A stretch of 64,000 nt of DNA, from contig CAWBNO010000012.1 in the NCBI GenBank assembly GCA_963790095.1, positions 186,001-250,000 of the forward strand. Reading direction: 5' to 3'. Position numbers and translations under genes: made by a program. The stretch is from JAAXQD01 sp963790095. Its GTDB lineage: Bacteria; Desulfobacterota; Desulfobacteria; Desulfobacterales; UBA11574. The notes below the pieces were generated by a model, which was given only the letters and a program-made list of their open reading frames with translations, had not been told where the DNA came from and made no database searches. Positions 1-9,026 of this stretch are shown one piece after another (positions within the stretch are counted from its first letter, which is position 1; each line of letters begins with the position of its first letter).

Positions 1-101
1 CCCAGACCGCCTGTAAAAGAAACTGTGGATCAAACTATCAAAGGGGATAGTTCCGTGAAAAGTAAAAAGTTAAACGTGAAAAGCCTATATGTTGTGTAAT
101 A

Positions 102-127
102 TTGCCTCTTAATGTGTTAACTATAAT
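102..127 (+). promoter_or_regulatory. possible lysA promoter
   Basis: A perfect -10 hexamer TATAAT lies at 122-127, about 65 bases before lysA. The best -35-like hexamer, TTGCCT at 102-107, is only 14 bases away, shorter than usual, so the -35 assignment is weak. The surrounding 1-190 sequence is AT-rich and contains GTGAAAAGT-type motifs that recur in inverted form further along and near 51.5 kb. Confidence 0.3.
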
Positions 128-191
128 AGTTTTACATTTCACCTTTCACTTTTTACGAGTTTGTCAATGTTAATGAACAAAAAGGGGTTTT

Positions 192-1454
192 ATGCATCAT
201 TTTAATTATCGCGAAAACGAGTTGTATTGCGAAGATGTTCCAATCCGGACCATTGCCGAAGACGTCGGGACGCCGTTCTATTTGTACAGCCATGCGACGT
301 TAAAGCGCCATTTTTTAATTTTTAATGAAGCCTTTGACGGTGTGGATAGACTTGTTTGCTATTCAGCCAAGGCCAACACCAACCAGGCGGTTTTGAAGCT
401 GTTTGAAAGCCTTGGCAGCGGACTCGATATTGTTTCCGGCGGCGAACTGTATCGCGGATTAAAAGCCGGTTTTTCTTCAGACAGAATCGTCTATTCCGGT
501 GTTGGAAAACGTATGGATGAGATAGACTATGCCCTTGAAGCGGGGATCCTGATGTTCAATGTAGAATCCCTTGAAGAGCTCCATCTCATCAATGAAAGAG
601 CGGGCCTCTTAGACCTAAAAGCACCGGTGGCCATTCGAGTGAACCCCGACGTCGATCCCAAAACCCATCCGTATATTTCCACCGGACTGGAAAAAAACAA
701 GTTCGGTATCGATAGGGAGACCGCCATTGAAGGGTATAAGGTTGCAAGCAGACTCGACCATATCGATGTGGTGGGTATCGACTGCCACATCGGGTCGCAG
801 ATAACAGAAGCAAAACCTTTTATTGAAGCACTGGAAAGCATAAAGCGTTTGATCGAAGAACTGCGCGGAATAGGAATCGAAATCAAATATCTGGATATGG
901 GGGGCGGTCTCGGAATAACCTATGACGATGAATCGCCGCCCCATCCCCGTGAATATGCCCGTGCCATCGTCGAATCCCTTATAGGTACCCATCTAAAACT
1001 CATTTTAGAACCCGGTAGGGTTATCGTCGGAAATGCCGGAATACTGGTGACCCAGGTTCTTTTCAGGAAATCGGGTCGAGTCAAAGAGTTTGTGGTGGCC
1101 GATGCCGGAATGAACGATCTGATGCGCCCCACATTGTACAAGGCTTTTCACGCCATAGAACCGGTGGTGCGCGCTGAAGACGACGATCCCATTACGGCGG
1201 ATGTGGTGGGTCCCATTTGCGAGAGCGGGGATTTTCTGGCCCAAGACCGCAAGATCCAAAACGTAAAAAAAGGCGATCTTCTTGCGGTGATGAGTGCAGG
1301 GGCCTATGGCTTTACAATGAGTTCCAATTACTGCTCCAGGCCCAGGGTAGCCGAAGTCATGGTAAAGGATGACAGTTATCATGTGGTTCGGAATCGCGAG
1401 AGTTACCAGGATCTGGTGGTCTGCGAATCGATACCGCCATTTTTAGGTGATTGA
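192..1454 (+). CDS. lysA: diaminopimelate decarboxylase
   Basis: PLP enzyme that decarboxylates meso-diaminopimelate to L-lysine, the last step of lysine synthesis, in the cytosol. The 420-residue length is normal for LysA. Visible family marks are the PLP-lysine segment CYSAKANTN near residue 58, the HIGSQI motif near 200, a GGGLG glycine loop near 240, EPGR near 277 and the CESGD active-site segment near 345. An AAAAGGGG purine run precedes the ATG. The stop overlaps the alternative start region of dapF, so lysA and dapF are almost certainly co-transcribed. Confidence 0.96.
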   Translation: MHHFNYRENELYCEDVPIRTIAEDVGTPFYLYSHATLKRHFLIFNEAFDGVDRLVCYSAKANTNQAVLKLFESLGSGLDIVSGGELYRGLKAGFSSDRIVYSGVGKRMDEIDYALEAGILMFNVESLEELHLINERAGLLDLKAPVAIRVNPDVDPKTHPYISTGLEKNKFGIDRETAIEGYKVASRLDHIDVVGIDCHIGSQITEAKPFIEALESIKRLIEELRGIGIEIKYLDMGGGLGITYDDESPPHPREYARAIVESLIGTHLKLILEPGRVIVGNAGILVTQVLFRKSGRVKEFVVADAGMNDLMRPTLYKAFHAIEPVVRAEDDDPITADVVGPICESGDFLAQDRKIQNVKKGDLLAVMSAGAYGFTMSSNYCSRPRVAEVMVKDDSYHVVRNRESYQDLVVCESIPPFLGD

Positions 1455-1459
1455 AGGTT

Positions 1460-2296
1460 ATGGAAAAAATAGAATTTTATAAAATGAGCGGCAGCGGCAA
1501 CGACTTTATCATCGTCGACAACCGCGATAAAATTGTTGATGAAACCGATTTGTTAAATTTTATTGTCAAGGTGTGTCGTAGAAAAATGTCCGTCGGGGCC
1601 GATGGACTTATCCTTGTGGAGAACACAAAGGGTGCGGACTTCAAATGGCGGTTTTTTAACTCCGACGGCAGTGCGGCGGAGATGTGCGGAAACGGTGCAC
1701 GGTGCGTTGCGCGGTTCGCATATTTAAACGGCATTGCCGGACCAAAGATGTCCTTCGAGACCGGGGCCGGAATCGTTGAAGCTCAGGTTGCCGGCGAGAG
1801 CGTTAAAATAAAAATGACAGATCCGTTAGATCTCAAAACGGATTATACCCTCGAACTCAAAGACCGTTCGATTTCCGTCTCCAGCATCAACACAGGGGTG
1901 CCCCATGTGGTGATAGTCATCACCGACACCCTGGACGATGTCGAGGTCGTTAAAATAGGACGGGAGATTCGCTTCCACCCTATGTTCGCTCCGGCCGGCA
2001 CCAATGTTAATTTCATCTGCCCCATAACAGATGATACCATTGGAATTCGAACTTACGAGCGTGGTGTTGAGGACGAAACTTTGGCCTGTGGGACCGGGTC
2101 CGTTGCAGGTGCCCTCATTATGGCTCGCAAGATGAAGGTCGATGCTCCCATCAATGTTTTGACCCGAAGCGGTGGACATCTCAAGATCTATTACACAGAA
2201 AGAGATGCCACATTTCAGGACATTTATCTGGAAGGGGATGCCCGGATCATTTACCGGGCAAAACTCTTTGAAGATGCATGGAAAGACAATCTCTGA
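1460..2296 (+). CDS. dapF: diaminopimelate epimerase
   Basis: Converts LL-diaminopimelate to meso-diaminopimelate, the substrate of LysA just upstream, and feeds peptidoglycan as well as lysine. The start is placed at ATG 1460, because MEKIEFYKMSGSGNDF is the usual DapF N-terminus. An in-frame TTG at 1451 overlaps the lysA stop and is less likely. Both catalytic cysteines of this cofactor-free epimerase are present, in MCGNGARC (about residue 75) and ACGTGS (about 215). Length is 278 residues, as expected. Confidence 0.96.
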   Translation: MEKIEFYKMSGSGNDFIIVDNRDKIVDETDLLNFIVKVCRRKMSVGADGLILVENTKGADFKWRFFNSDGSAAEMCGNGARCVARFAYLNGIAGPKMSFETGAGIVEAQVAGESVKIKMTDPLDLKTDYTLELKDRSISVSSINTGVPHVVIVITDTLDDVEVVKIGREIRFHPMFAPAGTNVNFICPITDDTIGIRTYERGVEDETLACGTGSVAGALIMARKMKVDAPINVLTRSGGHLKIYYTERDATFQDIYLEGDARIIYRAKLFEDAWKDNL

Positions 2297-2349
2297 TTTC
2301 CAAGGGGCGGACTATAAAGCATCGCAAAGCGATTGTAAAAATTAGAACA

Positions 2350-2856
2350 ATGGACATTCATACAGCATACATTGGGGCCGGTTCCAACATGGGAGACAAA
2401 CTCTTGAATTGCAAGAACGGAATCTCTGCCCTCACAACCACCCGAAATGTCTTGGAAAAGGTATGGTCGCGATTCTACAAAACCGAACCGGTGGACTACA
2501 AAAACCAGGATTGGTTTGTAAATGTCGTGGTAAAGGTTGAAACCACCCTTGCCCCGGTTGAGCTGTTAAAGAGACTTAAAGCCATTGAACGAGAAGCCGG
2601 ACGTGTGGACGGTGCCATTAGATTCGGCCCCAGGGTCCTCGATTTGGACATCATTTTGTACGATGATTTGGTGATGAATTCATGGGAATTGGTCGTTCCT
2701 CATCCCAGAATGCACAAAAGACGTTTTGTATTAAGACCAATCTGTGATATAGATCCAACGATTGTTCATCCGGTTTTTAAAAAAGAGATGCAAGCGCTGC
2801 TGGATGTCCTCGATGAAAATGATCAAAGGATTGTTGAATATCGATGCGATTATTAA
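2350..2856 (+). CDS. folK: 2-amino-4-hydroxy-6-hydroxymethyldihydropteridine pyrophosphokinase
   Basis: HPPK transfers pyrophosphate from ATP to 6-hydroxymethyl-7,8-dihydropterin in folate synthesis. The start is chosen at ATG 2350 (MDIHTAYIGAGSNMGDK), because HPPKs begin with a short strand leading into GSNxGD. The frame opens earlier, at 2278, but that stretch overlaps dapF and is not family-like. The RFGPRVLDLDIILYDD metal and pterin signature is intact near residue 90, followed by VPHPRMHKRRFVL. Length is 168 residues. It lies in the dapF operon and overlaps the next gene by 13 bases. Confidence 0.93.
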   Translation: MDIHTAYIGAGSNMGDKLLNCKNGISALTTTRNVLEKVWSRFYKTEPVDYKNQDWFVNVVVKVETTLAPVELLKRLKAIEREAGRVDGAIRFGPRVLDLDIILYDDLVMNSWELVVPHPRMHKRRFVLRPICDIDPTIVHPVFKKEMQALLDVLDENDQRIVEYRCDY

Positions 2857-3104
2857 TCCTGATGGGTATTGTGTACCTTTGTTACAGGTTCCTGAAATCC
2901 TGGATCCTTAAAGAAAAATTGCCGCACCAAACCGTATCGGATAAAAAATCGGGCGAGATCGATAACGTCATGGATAAAGATCCCTATTGTGGTGTATATT
3001 TCGCAAGAAAAGACGGCGTAAATTTAAAAATCGACGGGCAGGATTTATATTTTTGCAGCCAAGAATGCAGGGATAAATTTTTAGAAAACCATAAAAAAAA
3101 ATAG
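2844..3104 (+). CDS. small membrane-anchored YHS-type protein
   Basis: An 86-residue protein with one N-terminal hydrophobic segment (residues 2-18). A short linker leads to a YHS/TRASH-like C-terminal domain reading DPYCGVYFARKDGV and then YFCSQECRDKF, where three cysteines are candidate metal ligands. YHS domains are often involved in metal sensing or delivery, but the role here is unknown. The start overlaps the end of folK, so translation is probably coupled. It is likely the last gene of the lysA-dapF-folK run. Confidence 0.75.
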   Translation: MRLLILMGIVYLCYRFLKSWILKEKLPHQTVSDKKSGEIDNVMDKDPYCGVYFARKDGVNLKIDGQDLYFCSQECRDKFLENHKKK

Positions 3105-3209
3105 TTCTCAACCCGCTATCATCGAGGTTCGCCGGATCCTAAAGCGTATTTTGCGGCAACTTCAACAGGATGAATAATTAAGGAATCAATATATCGCACA
3201 GGAGGTTTT

Positions 3210-3857
3210 TTGATGAAATTTTTTATAGACACAGCAAACATCGACGAAATTAAGGAAGCAAACAGCATGGGGATGGTTGACGGCGTTACAACCAATCCCA
3301 GTCTGATAGCCAAAGAAGGCCGGGATTTTGAAGAGATTATCAAAGAGATCTGCGAAATCGTGGACGGCCCCATCAGCGCCGAGGTTATCAGCATCGATGC
3401 CGAAGGTATGGTTAAAGAGGCCCGTGAACTCTCAAAAATCCATGATAATATCGTGGTAAAGATCCCCATGCTGGTGGACGGTTTAAAGGCGACCCGAATA
3501 CTTGCCGAAGAAGGGATCAAGACAAACGTAACGCTGGTTTTTTCGCCGTTGCAGGCGCTGATGGCGGCCAAAGCCGGGGCCACGTATGTTAGCCCCTTCA
3601 TCGGTCGTCTGGATGACATATCCCAGGAAGGCCTTCTGCTGGTGGAGCAGATCGTTGAAATTTACAGTAACTACGCATACGATACTGAAATCATTGTGGC
3701 AAGCATTCGCAACCCGTTGCATGTGCTGGAATCGGCGTTAATGGGTGCCGACATCGCCACCATTCCCTTTAGTGTCCTCAGTAAATTGGCGGCCCATCCC
3801 TTGACCGACAAAGGGCTCAAGGCATTTCTGGACGACTGGAACAAGGCCAAAAAATAG
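3210..3857 (+). CDS. transaldolase of the small (TalC/FSA-like) class
   Basis: A 215-residue class I aldolase with the compact TIM-barrel pattern of TalC/FSA proteins: MKFFIDTANIDEIKEA at the N-terminus, TTNPSLIAKEG near 30, the Schiff-base lysine in VVKIPM near 86, and TNVTLVFS followed by SPFIGRLDD. It probably acts as transaldolase in the non-oxidative pentose phosphate pathway. Fructose-6-phosphate aldolase activity cannot be excluded, so no gene symbol is given. A strong AGGAGG ribosome-binding site precedes ATG 3210. pgsA follows 17 bases downstream. Confidence 0.92.
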   Translation: MMKFFIDTANIDEIKEANSMGMVDGVTTNPSLIAKEGRDFEEIIKEICEIVDGPISAEVISIDAEGMVKEARELSKIHDNIVVKIPMLVDGLKATRILAEEGIKTNVTLVFSPLQALMAAKAGATYVSPFIGRLDDISQEGLLLVEQIVEIYSNYAYDTEIIVASIRNPLHVLESALMGADIATIPFSVLSKLAAHPLTDKGLKAFLDDWNKAKK

Positions 3858-3874
3858 TTAAAAAAAGTGATATC

Positions 3875-4441
3875 ATGTTTCAGCGGGGACAAATCAAAAA
3901 TATACTGAGCCATCCCAACAGCTTGACCCTGTTTCGAGTTGCTGCAGTGCCGATCATTGTGATTCTGCTTTTGTTCCCCAACAGACTCTGTTCATTTATT
4001 TCCGCACTGGTTTTCAGTGCAGCGGCCATCACCGATTTTCTGGACGGCTTTTTTGCACGGAAGCGGGGACTGGTATCCAACTTTGGCAAGGTCATGGATC
4101 CCATTGCCGACAAGGTTTTGATGTCGACATCTTTTATCATGCTGGCCTCTCTCCAATGGATCCCGGCCTGGATTGTTTGTATTATTATCGGACGGGAAAT
4201 TGCCGTAACCGGTTTGAGAAATATTATCGCTCAAAAGGGTAAAGATGTGTCCGCATCGAGCCTCGGAAAATATAAAACCGGATTTCAGATTGCGTCGATT
4301 ATTCCACTGATGATACACTATCCGTACCTTGCCGTGGATTTTAATGCCATCGGGACCATATTTTTATGGATAGCCTTGGCATTGACGGTCTGGTCGGGTG
4401 CAGATTATTTTATTAAGTTCAGAGGCCTTCTCAAACTGTAA
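3875..4441 (+). CDS. pgsA: CDP-diacylglycerol-glycerol-3-phosphate 3-phosphatidyltransferase
   Basis: Integral membrane enzyme that makes phosphatidylglycerol phosphate, the committed step to phosphatidylglycerol and cardiolipin. The 188-residue protein starts with the typical NSLTLFRVAAVPIIV. It carries the CDP-alcohol phosphotransferase signature DFLDGFFARKRG...G...D...D at about residues 52-80 and has several hydrophobic helices. It follows the transaldolase by 17 bases and is probably read with it. Confidence 0.94.
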   Translation: MFQRGQIKNILSHPNSLTLFRVAAVPIIVILLLFPNRLCSFISALVFSAAAITDFLDGFFARKRGLVSNFGKVMDPIADKVLMSTSFIMLASLQWIPAWIVCIIIGREIAVTGLRNIIAQKGKDVSASSLGKYKTGFQIASIIPLMIHYPYLAVDFNAIGTIFLWIALALTVWSGADYFIKFRGLLKL

Positions 4442-4450
4442 ATTTTTCTA

Positions 4451-4480
4451 TTGACAAAATCGAATAGTTTTATTTATGAA
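4451..4480 (+). promoter_or_regulatory. possible tRNA promoter
   Basis: A consensus -35 TTGACA at 4451-4456 is followed after 18 bases by TATGAA at 4475-4480, about 14 bases before tRNA-Gly. Position and match fit a promoter for the tRNA-Gly/tRNA-Cys pair. The -10 is only a partial match. Confidence 0.5.
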
Positions 4481-4494
4481 AACAAGACTATTGA

Positions 4495-4569
4495 GCGGGA
4501 ATAACTCAGTGGTAGAGTGCGACCTTGCCAAGGTCGAAGTCGCGGGTTCAAATCCCGTTTCCCGCTCCA
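4495..4569 (+). tRNA. tRNA-Gly (anticodon GCC)
   Basis: A 75-base cloverleaf with encoded CCA. The acceptor GCGGGAA pairs with TTCCCGC, the anticodon stem CGACC/GGTCG encloses loop TTGCCAA, and the T-loop is TTCAAAT. The GCC anticodon reads glycine codons. It is followed 50 bases later by tRNA-Cys, probably on one transcript. Confidence 0.97.
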
Positions 4570-4619
4570 TTTTTTTTTGGGGGAAGGTACGGGTAAACAG
4601 ACCATTATCCGGGTGTAAG

Positions 4620-4694
4620 GGCGGCATAGCCAAGTGGTAAGGCAGCGGTCTGCAAAACCGCTATTCACCAGTTCGAATCTGGTTGCCGCCTCCA
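4620..4694 (+). tRNA. tRNA-Cys (anticodon GCA)
   Basis: A 75-base cloverleaf with encoded CCA. The acceptor GGCGGCA pairs with TGCCGCC, the anticodon stem GCGGT/ACCGC encloses CTGCAAA, and the T-loop is TTCGAAT. The GCA anticodon reads cysteine codons. A strong terminator follows 10 bases downstream. Confidence 0.97.
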
Positions 4695-4704
4695 AAATAT
4701 TATT

Positions 4705-4748
4705 AAGGGTTTATAGGTATATTCAATTGCTTATAAACCCTTTTTTTA
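4705..4748 (+). terminator. intrinsic terminator of the tRNA-Gly/tRNA-Cys unit
   Basis: An 11-bp perfect stem, AAGGGTTTATA pairing with TATAAACCCTT, is followed by a run of seven or more T, directly after tRNA-Cys. Confidence 0.9.
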
Positions 4749-4965
4749 TTAGTTACTTTAAGCCTCAAACGACCCCTCCCCAACCGTTTGGAAATCTTCC
4801 TCAGTCACAAATTGAAATCAATGGAAACCTGGGGCACGCCCTCTGGATAAATTGCAATGGCATCATTAATATGGTATGCACAAATAAATAGGCCCTTACA
4901 CGGGAATCGGTTCAAAAGGCGCGTTTTGCCAGGGTCGCTTACATATACTGCGGGGTATCGATATT

Positions 4966-5073
4966 ATGGAAAACATATTGGGTGAGTTATGGATTTTCAA
5001 ACTTATGAGTATCGCCGGGGCGGTATATCTAATCTATTTTTTCATCAAAGACCGTCGGAGAAAAAAGGATTAA
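4966..5073 (+). CDS. possible 35-residue single-pass membrane protein
   Basis: A short open frame starts at ATG 4966 and encodes MENILGELWIFKLMSIAGAV and so on, with one hydrophobic helix followed by a strongly basic tail DRRRKKD. The inside-positive pattern is what a small membrane protein would show. No convincing ribosome-binding site is visible, so it may be chance. The rest of 4749-5440 contains only the terminator-like hairpin at 5251 and no other gene I can support. Confidence 0.3.
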   Translation: MENILGELWIFKLMSIAGAVYLIYFFIKDRRRKKD

Positions 5074-5250
5074 ACGTTATTTCCTTTGTCCTTGGGCCCG
5101 AAGCGGTAAAAAATCTATATATCCATCGGTCACCGTTAAAATCAACCCCATAAAAACCGGCGGTGTTGCACCGGGTTAAAGATATGAAACAGCCGTTGCC
5201 AACCGTGCTGTTCATTGGTTGGAATCCGGGTATCGGCTATAGATAAACAT

Positions 5251-5292
5251 AAAAGGCTTGCAAATAAAAACAAAATGTTGCAGGCTTTTTTA
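5251..5292 (+). terminator. terminator-like hairpin
   Basis: AAAGGCTTGCAA can pair over 12 bp, with two G-U pairs, to TTGCAGGCTTTT across an A-rich loop. A T run follows. It lies between the small ORF at 4966 and dapL and could end transcription before dapL. Confidence 0.5.
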
Positions 5293-5440
5293 AATTAATC
5301 GCTTTAAGTTGTTAAAGTCCAAAATCAAATGCGTTAACCCTGAGGAAAAAATTCATTCAGGTTGACGGTTAAAAAGGTTTAAGATATTAAATCCGCTGGT
5401 TATGGAAAATAATAAAAGTATTTCAATGAAAGGTTAAATC

Positions 5441-6679
5441 ATGATCCGAATCAATGAAAATTATTTGAAACTTCAATCTTCTTATCTCTTTGTAGAGATT
5501 GCCAATCGGGTCTCGGCATATCAAAAAGAAAACCCGGATGTCGAGATCATACGACTGGGAATCGGTGACGTCACCCTTCCGCTGCCGCCGGCTTGCATCC
5601 AAGCATTCAAGGCGGGTGTCGAGGAAATGGCATCGGATGCCACTTTCCGTGGATACGGGCCGGAACAGGGATATGCCTTTTTAAGGGAAACCATCGCTTT
5701 CAACGATTATCAGACCCGGGGTGCTGACATCCATCCGGATGAGATCTTTGTCAGCGACGGTGCCAAATGCGATACCGGAAACATCCAGGAGCTCTTTGCC
5801 GGGGACATCCGACTGGCGATTCCGGATCCGGTCTATCCGGTGTACCTGGACACCAACGTCATGGCCGGTCGAACCGGGGATTTCGACCAGGGAAGATACG
5901 GCGACATTCTATATTTGGAAAGCCTTCCTGAAAACGGATTTGTTCCACCCCTCCCTGAAGCGCCGGTGGATCTGATTTACCTCTGTTTCCCAAACAACCC
6001 AACCGGTGCCACCATATCCAAAGACACTTTGAAAAAATGGGTCGATTTTGCCCGTGAAAACAAGGCGCTGATTCTATATGATGCGGCCTACGAGGCATTT
6101 GTCCGGGACCCAAACCTTCCCCGTTCGATCTTCGAGATAGAAGGGGCCCGAGACGTGGCCATCGAATTCAGGAGTTTTTCAAAAACCGCCGGTTTCACCG
6201 GTACCCGGTGTGCCTATACCGTGGTTCCCAAACGCTGCATGGCGTATGACAGCAGCGGTCAAAAGCATTCTTTGCATTCCTTGTGGAATCGGCGACAATC
6301 GACCAAATTCAACGGTGTCTCCTATCCGGTTCAGAAAGCTGCCGAAGCGACGTATAGTGAACAAGGAAAAGCACAGATCATCGAAATGACAGACTATTAT
6401 TTGAGAAATGCAGCCCTGATCCGAAAGGAGATGGCAGCACTGGGTTTTGAATTTGTCGGCGGTGAAAACTCGCCGTATATCTGGATAAACTGTAACAGGG
6501 ATGCCTGGGCGTTTTTCGATCTTCTCCTTAAAACCGCCGGCGTCGTGACAACTCCGGGGCCTGGATTCGGCAAATGCGGCGAGGGCTTTATCCGTATCAG
6601 CGCCTTTAACAGTTATGATAACGTTGAAAAAGCCATGGAACGGATCAAGGACGCTCTGAGCGGGTCCCGTGCTGAATAA
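5441..6679 (+). CDS. dapL: LL-diaminopimelate aminotransferase
   Basis: PLP aminotransferase that turns tetrahydrodipicolinate plus glutamate directly into LL-diaminopimelate, bypassing the succinylase and acetylase routes. It supplies DapF and LysA, encoded 4 kb upstream. The 412-residue length matches DapL. Visible marks are GIGDVTLPLP near residue 42, FRGYGPEQGY near 70, FVSDGAKCD near 103, CFPNNPTGA near 183 and the PLP lysine in SFSKTAGFTGTR near 247. An AAAGG motif lies upstream of ATG 5441. The stop overlaps the next start (TAATG), so the protease gene is translationally coupled. Confidence 0.95.
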   Translation: MIRINENYLKLQSSYLFVEIANRVSAYQKENPDVEIIRLGIGDVTLPLPPACIQAFKAGVEEMASDATFRGYGPEQGYAFLRETIAFNDYQTRGADIHPDEIFVSDGAKCDTGNIQELFAGDIRLAIPDPVYPVYLDTNVMAGRTGDFDQGRYGDILYLESLPENGFVPPLPEAPVDLIYLCFPNNPTGATISKDTLKKWVDFARENKALILYDAAYEAFVRDPNLPRSIFEIEGARDVAIEFRSFSKTAGFTGTRCAYTVVPKRCMAYDSSGQKHSLHSLWNRRQSTKFNGVSYPVQKAAEATYSEQGKAQIIEMTDYYLRNAALIRKEMAALGFEFVGGENSPYIWINCNRDAWAFFDLLLKTAGVVTTPGPGFGKCGEGFIRISAFNSYDNVEKAMERIKDALSGSRAE

Positions 6680-8139
6680 TGAAAATTAAAAACACCATAC
6701 TCCTTGCGGGTTTTGTAATTCTAATGGCGGTCGGCTGCGGAAGATACGCCGCCGAAACAGAAGTGCAGACCAGCTACATGATACCGCTGTTAAAGAAGAT
6801 ACAGCCGGCTATTGTGACCATAGTGGCCTACGATGTCAACCGGAACGTGACCAACCAGGGGAGCGGTTTTTTTGTGGATAAAAAAGGTCATCTGATCACC
6901 AATTACCATGTTCTCGACGGTGCGTATGCTGCCGATGTAAAAACCTTTGACGGCGTGAAGCATCCCATCGAGGTGGTTGTGGCTGAAAATAAATTTTCAG
7001 ATCTCATCAAGGTCCGGGTAAAAATTCCGGAAGGGGCCGTTCACTGGGTCTTGGTCAGTGAAACCGAGCCGTCTATCGGTGAGCGGGTTGTGGTGGTGGG
7101 GACCCCAATGGGACTTGACCAGACGGTGAGCGAAGGTATTGTATCAGCGGTTCGGGAGCTGCCGGTTGTGGGAAAGGTTTTCCAATTGTCGGCGCCGATT
7201 TCTCCGGGTTCCAGCGGGAGTCCTGTGGTAAATATGAACGGTAACGTGATTGGGGTGGTTTCATTTCAAGCGGTGAAAGGGCAGAATCTCAATTTTGCCG
7301 TCTCAGGGAAGGGGATACTCGATTTAAAACAGAACGAGACGTTAAAAACCCTGTCGGAATGGACCTACGATATCAATAAAAGAACCCCCGGACTGGCCGA
7401 AGAACTGTGCAAAAAAGGATTTAATTTCTCCATCAGAGGGGAATTTAAAGACGCGCTCGATTACTATAAAGAAGCCACGGAGAAGAGTCCGGACGATACC
7501 ATTGCCTGGTATGGGCTGGGAAGCTGCTATGATGGGCTGGATAAGCCGGAAGAGGCCATCGCGGCGTATAAACAGGCCGTTGGAATCGATCCGGGAAATG
7601 CCGACGCGCATTATCACCTGGGACGCTACTATCGCAAACTGGGTCGCTACGAGGACGCCATCGAAGCCTATGATCAGGCCATCGAAGCCGATCCGGATCA
7701 TGCAGCCTCCTACTTTGACCTGGGAATGTTATACGGCAAGCTGGAAGAATTTGAAAATGGGGAGCGGTCGTTTAACCAGGTTCTGCGAATCAATCCCGAT
7801 CATGCACCCACGCTCCATTATATGGGCTTGATCTACAATGGGATGGGGCGTTACGATGATGCGGCCGAATCCTGTAAAAAAGCATTGAAGATCAATCCGG
7901 ATTCAGCGCCGACGCTTTACAACCTGGGGATTGCATATGGCGGACTGGGTAAAAGCAGAGAAGAAATGGAAGCATTTAAACAGGCGATCCGGGTGGATCC
8001 GGATTTTGCCCCGGCCCATTATAATATGGGGATTATCTACCTCATCCAAGGCGATAAGGCAGCGGCCCTGGAAGAATATAAAATTTTAAAAGTGCTCGAT
8101 CAGAATATGGCTGAAATGCTGTTTGATCGGATTTACTAA
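6679..8139 (+). CDS. trypsin-like serine protease with TPR repeats, probable lipoprotein
   Basis: 486 residues. An N-terminal signal ends at Cys20 in LMAVGC, a plausible lipobox. Residues about 40-215 form a chymotrypsin-fold (HtrA/DegP-like) protease domain with the triad His in NYHVLDGA, Asp in NKFSDL and Ser in SPGSSGSPVV. No PDZ domain follows. Instead residues about 235-480 hold roughly seven tandem TPR units (for example AIAAYKQAVGIDPGNADAHYHLG). It may cleave or tether envelope proteins at a membrane, with the TPR array binding partners. Coupled to dapL by a 1-base overlap, although no functional link is obvious. Confidence 0.88.
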   Translation: MKIKNTILLAGFVILMAVGCGRYAAETEVQTSYMIPLLKKIQPAIVTIVAYDVNRNVTNQGSGFFVDKKGHLITNYHVLDGAYAADVKTFDGVKHPIEVVVAENKFSDLIKVRVKIPEGAVHWVLVSETEPSIGERVVVVGTPMGLDQTVSEGIVSAVRELPVVGKVFQLSAPISPGSSGSPVVNMNGNVIGVVSFQAVKGQNLNFAVSGKGILDLKQNETLKTLSEWTYDINKRTPGLAEELCKKGFNFSIRGEFKDALDYYKEATEKSPDDTIAWYGLGSCYDGLDKPEEAIAAYKQAVGIDPGNADAHYHLGRYYRKLGRYEDAIEAYDQAIEADPDHAASYFDLGMLYGKLEEFENGERSFNQVLRINPDHAPTLHYMGLIYNGMGRYDDAAESCKKALKINPDSAPTLYNLGIAYGGLGKSREEMEAFKQAIRVDPDFAPAHYNMGIIYLIQGDKAAALEEYKILKVLDQNMAEMLFDRIY

Positions 8140-8153
8140 CAGTATTTTAAATT

Positions 8154-8561
8154 TTATTGAAACCAATCTTTTTTGGGTTTTGTTTTTGGTTTTTCCGCTT
8201 CTACTGATTTTTCTCCTTTTCCCTCATCTGCTTCCGCTTCTACTGTTTCTTCTGTCTCCTTATAGAGCAGCGCCTCGGCGCCTCCCATGATCTGTGTTGC
8301 ATATCGCCGGTCGACCTTGACCACGGATTCAGACGCTGAAGCTTTTATAACCGAACCGCAGACAAGTTGATCACCTGAAGCTGAAGAAAAGCATACTTGT
8401 GCGCCAACAATGAACCCGGCATTTTCGCCCCCATCAATGGCAATGTCGCCATTTAATTTATTGACTTTTATAACCTGTGCCGCCAGGGCGTTGCTTTTAA
8501 CAGAAATAACCGCCAACATAACAATTGCGAACACAACCAGAAATACACTCAATTTTTTCAT
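8154..8561 (-). CDS. exported protein of unknown function, paralogue of the gene at 38881
   Basis: 135 residues with a clear signal peptide (KKLSVFLVVFAIVMLAVISV, cleavage near ALAA). The mature part has a small beta-rich domain with DGGENAGF, GAQVCF, VCGSVIKAS and VVKVDRRYA segments, then an acidic, lysine-rich tail ending KKDWFQ. The gene at 38881-39294 shares the same layout, including DGGEDQGF, VCFPS, ICGTVLKTSPSEAMVKV and the same NKDWFQ ending. No named family is recognised. It is read convergently with the protease-TPR gene. A GGAGA ribosome-binding site precedes the ATG. Confidence 0.7.
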   Translation of the reverse strand: MKKLSVFLVVFAIVMLAVISVKSNALAAQVIKVNKLNGDIAIDGGENAGFIVGAQVCFSSASGDQLVCGSVIKASASESVVKVDRRYATQIMGGAEALLYKETEETVEAEADEGKGEKSVEAEKPKTKPKKDWFQ

Positions 8562-9026
8562 GAAGATCTCCTCTCTGTGTCAAGCATATTATCGTTTAAT
8601 TTTGTTGAGTCGGATGTTGCCAAATTTAGATGCCACCTCATTTTGAGACAGCTTATAGAAAAAAACAGATTTTTTTAACGTTTATCCAAGATTATCCCAG
8701 CGTCACGGATTAATCAATCCTTTTTTATCCATTTAGACGACAACCAAAACACCCGAAATTCGTGCGTGTCATGGGAAGGCACACCCTCTGAAAACCTACC
8801 GGCATTCCAAGCAGCTCATTAATGCGTCGACATCGAGCAAGCTTTCTTCACTGGCGCGAACCCCGGGGCGCTTCTTAACCTTGTGCCATGATTCAAACGG
8901 GACCTGTTTCCGGTAGTTCCGCCGACATTATGACTTGATTAAATCGGACGGATATATTAGTGATTGTAGATCATCCCAAAAAGATTTCTTGATCCCCGAA
9001 CCTTTTATCCACGTAAAGAGAAAAAA
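8562..9026. other. intergenic stretch without a gene
   Basis: 465 bases between divergent genes. I see no supported ORF. At about 8640-8665 a segment (TTTTGAGACAGCTTATAGAAA) matches the right end of a dispersed repeat at 38165-38337 and looks like a leftover fragment. Promoters for both flanking genes presumably lie here, but I could not place them. Confidence 0.5.
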
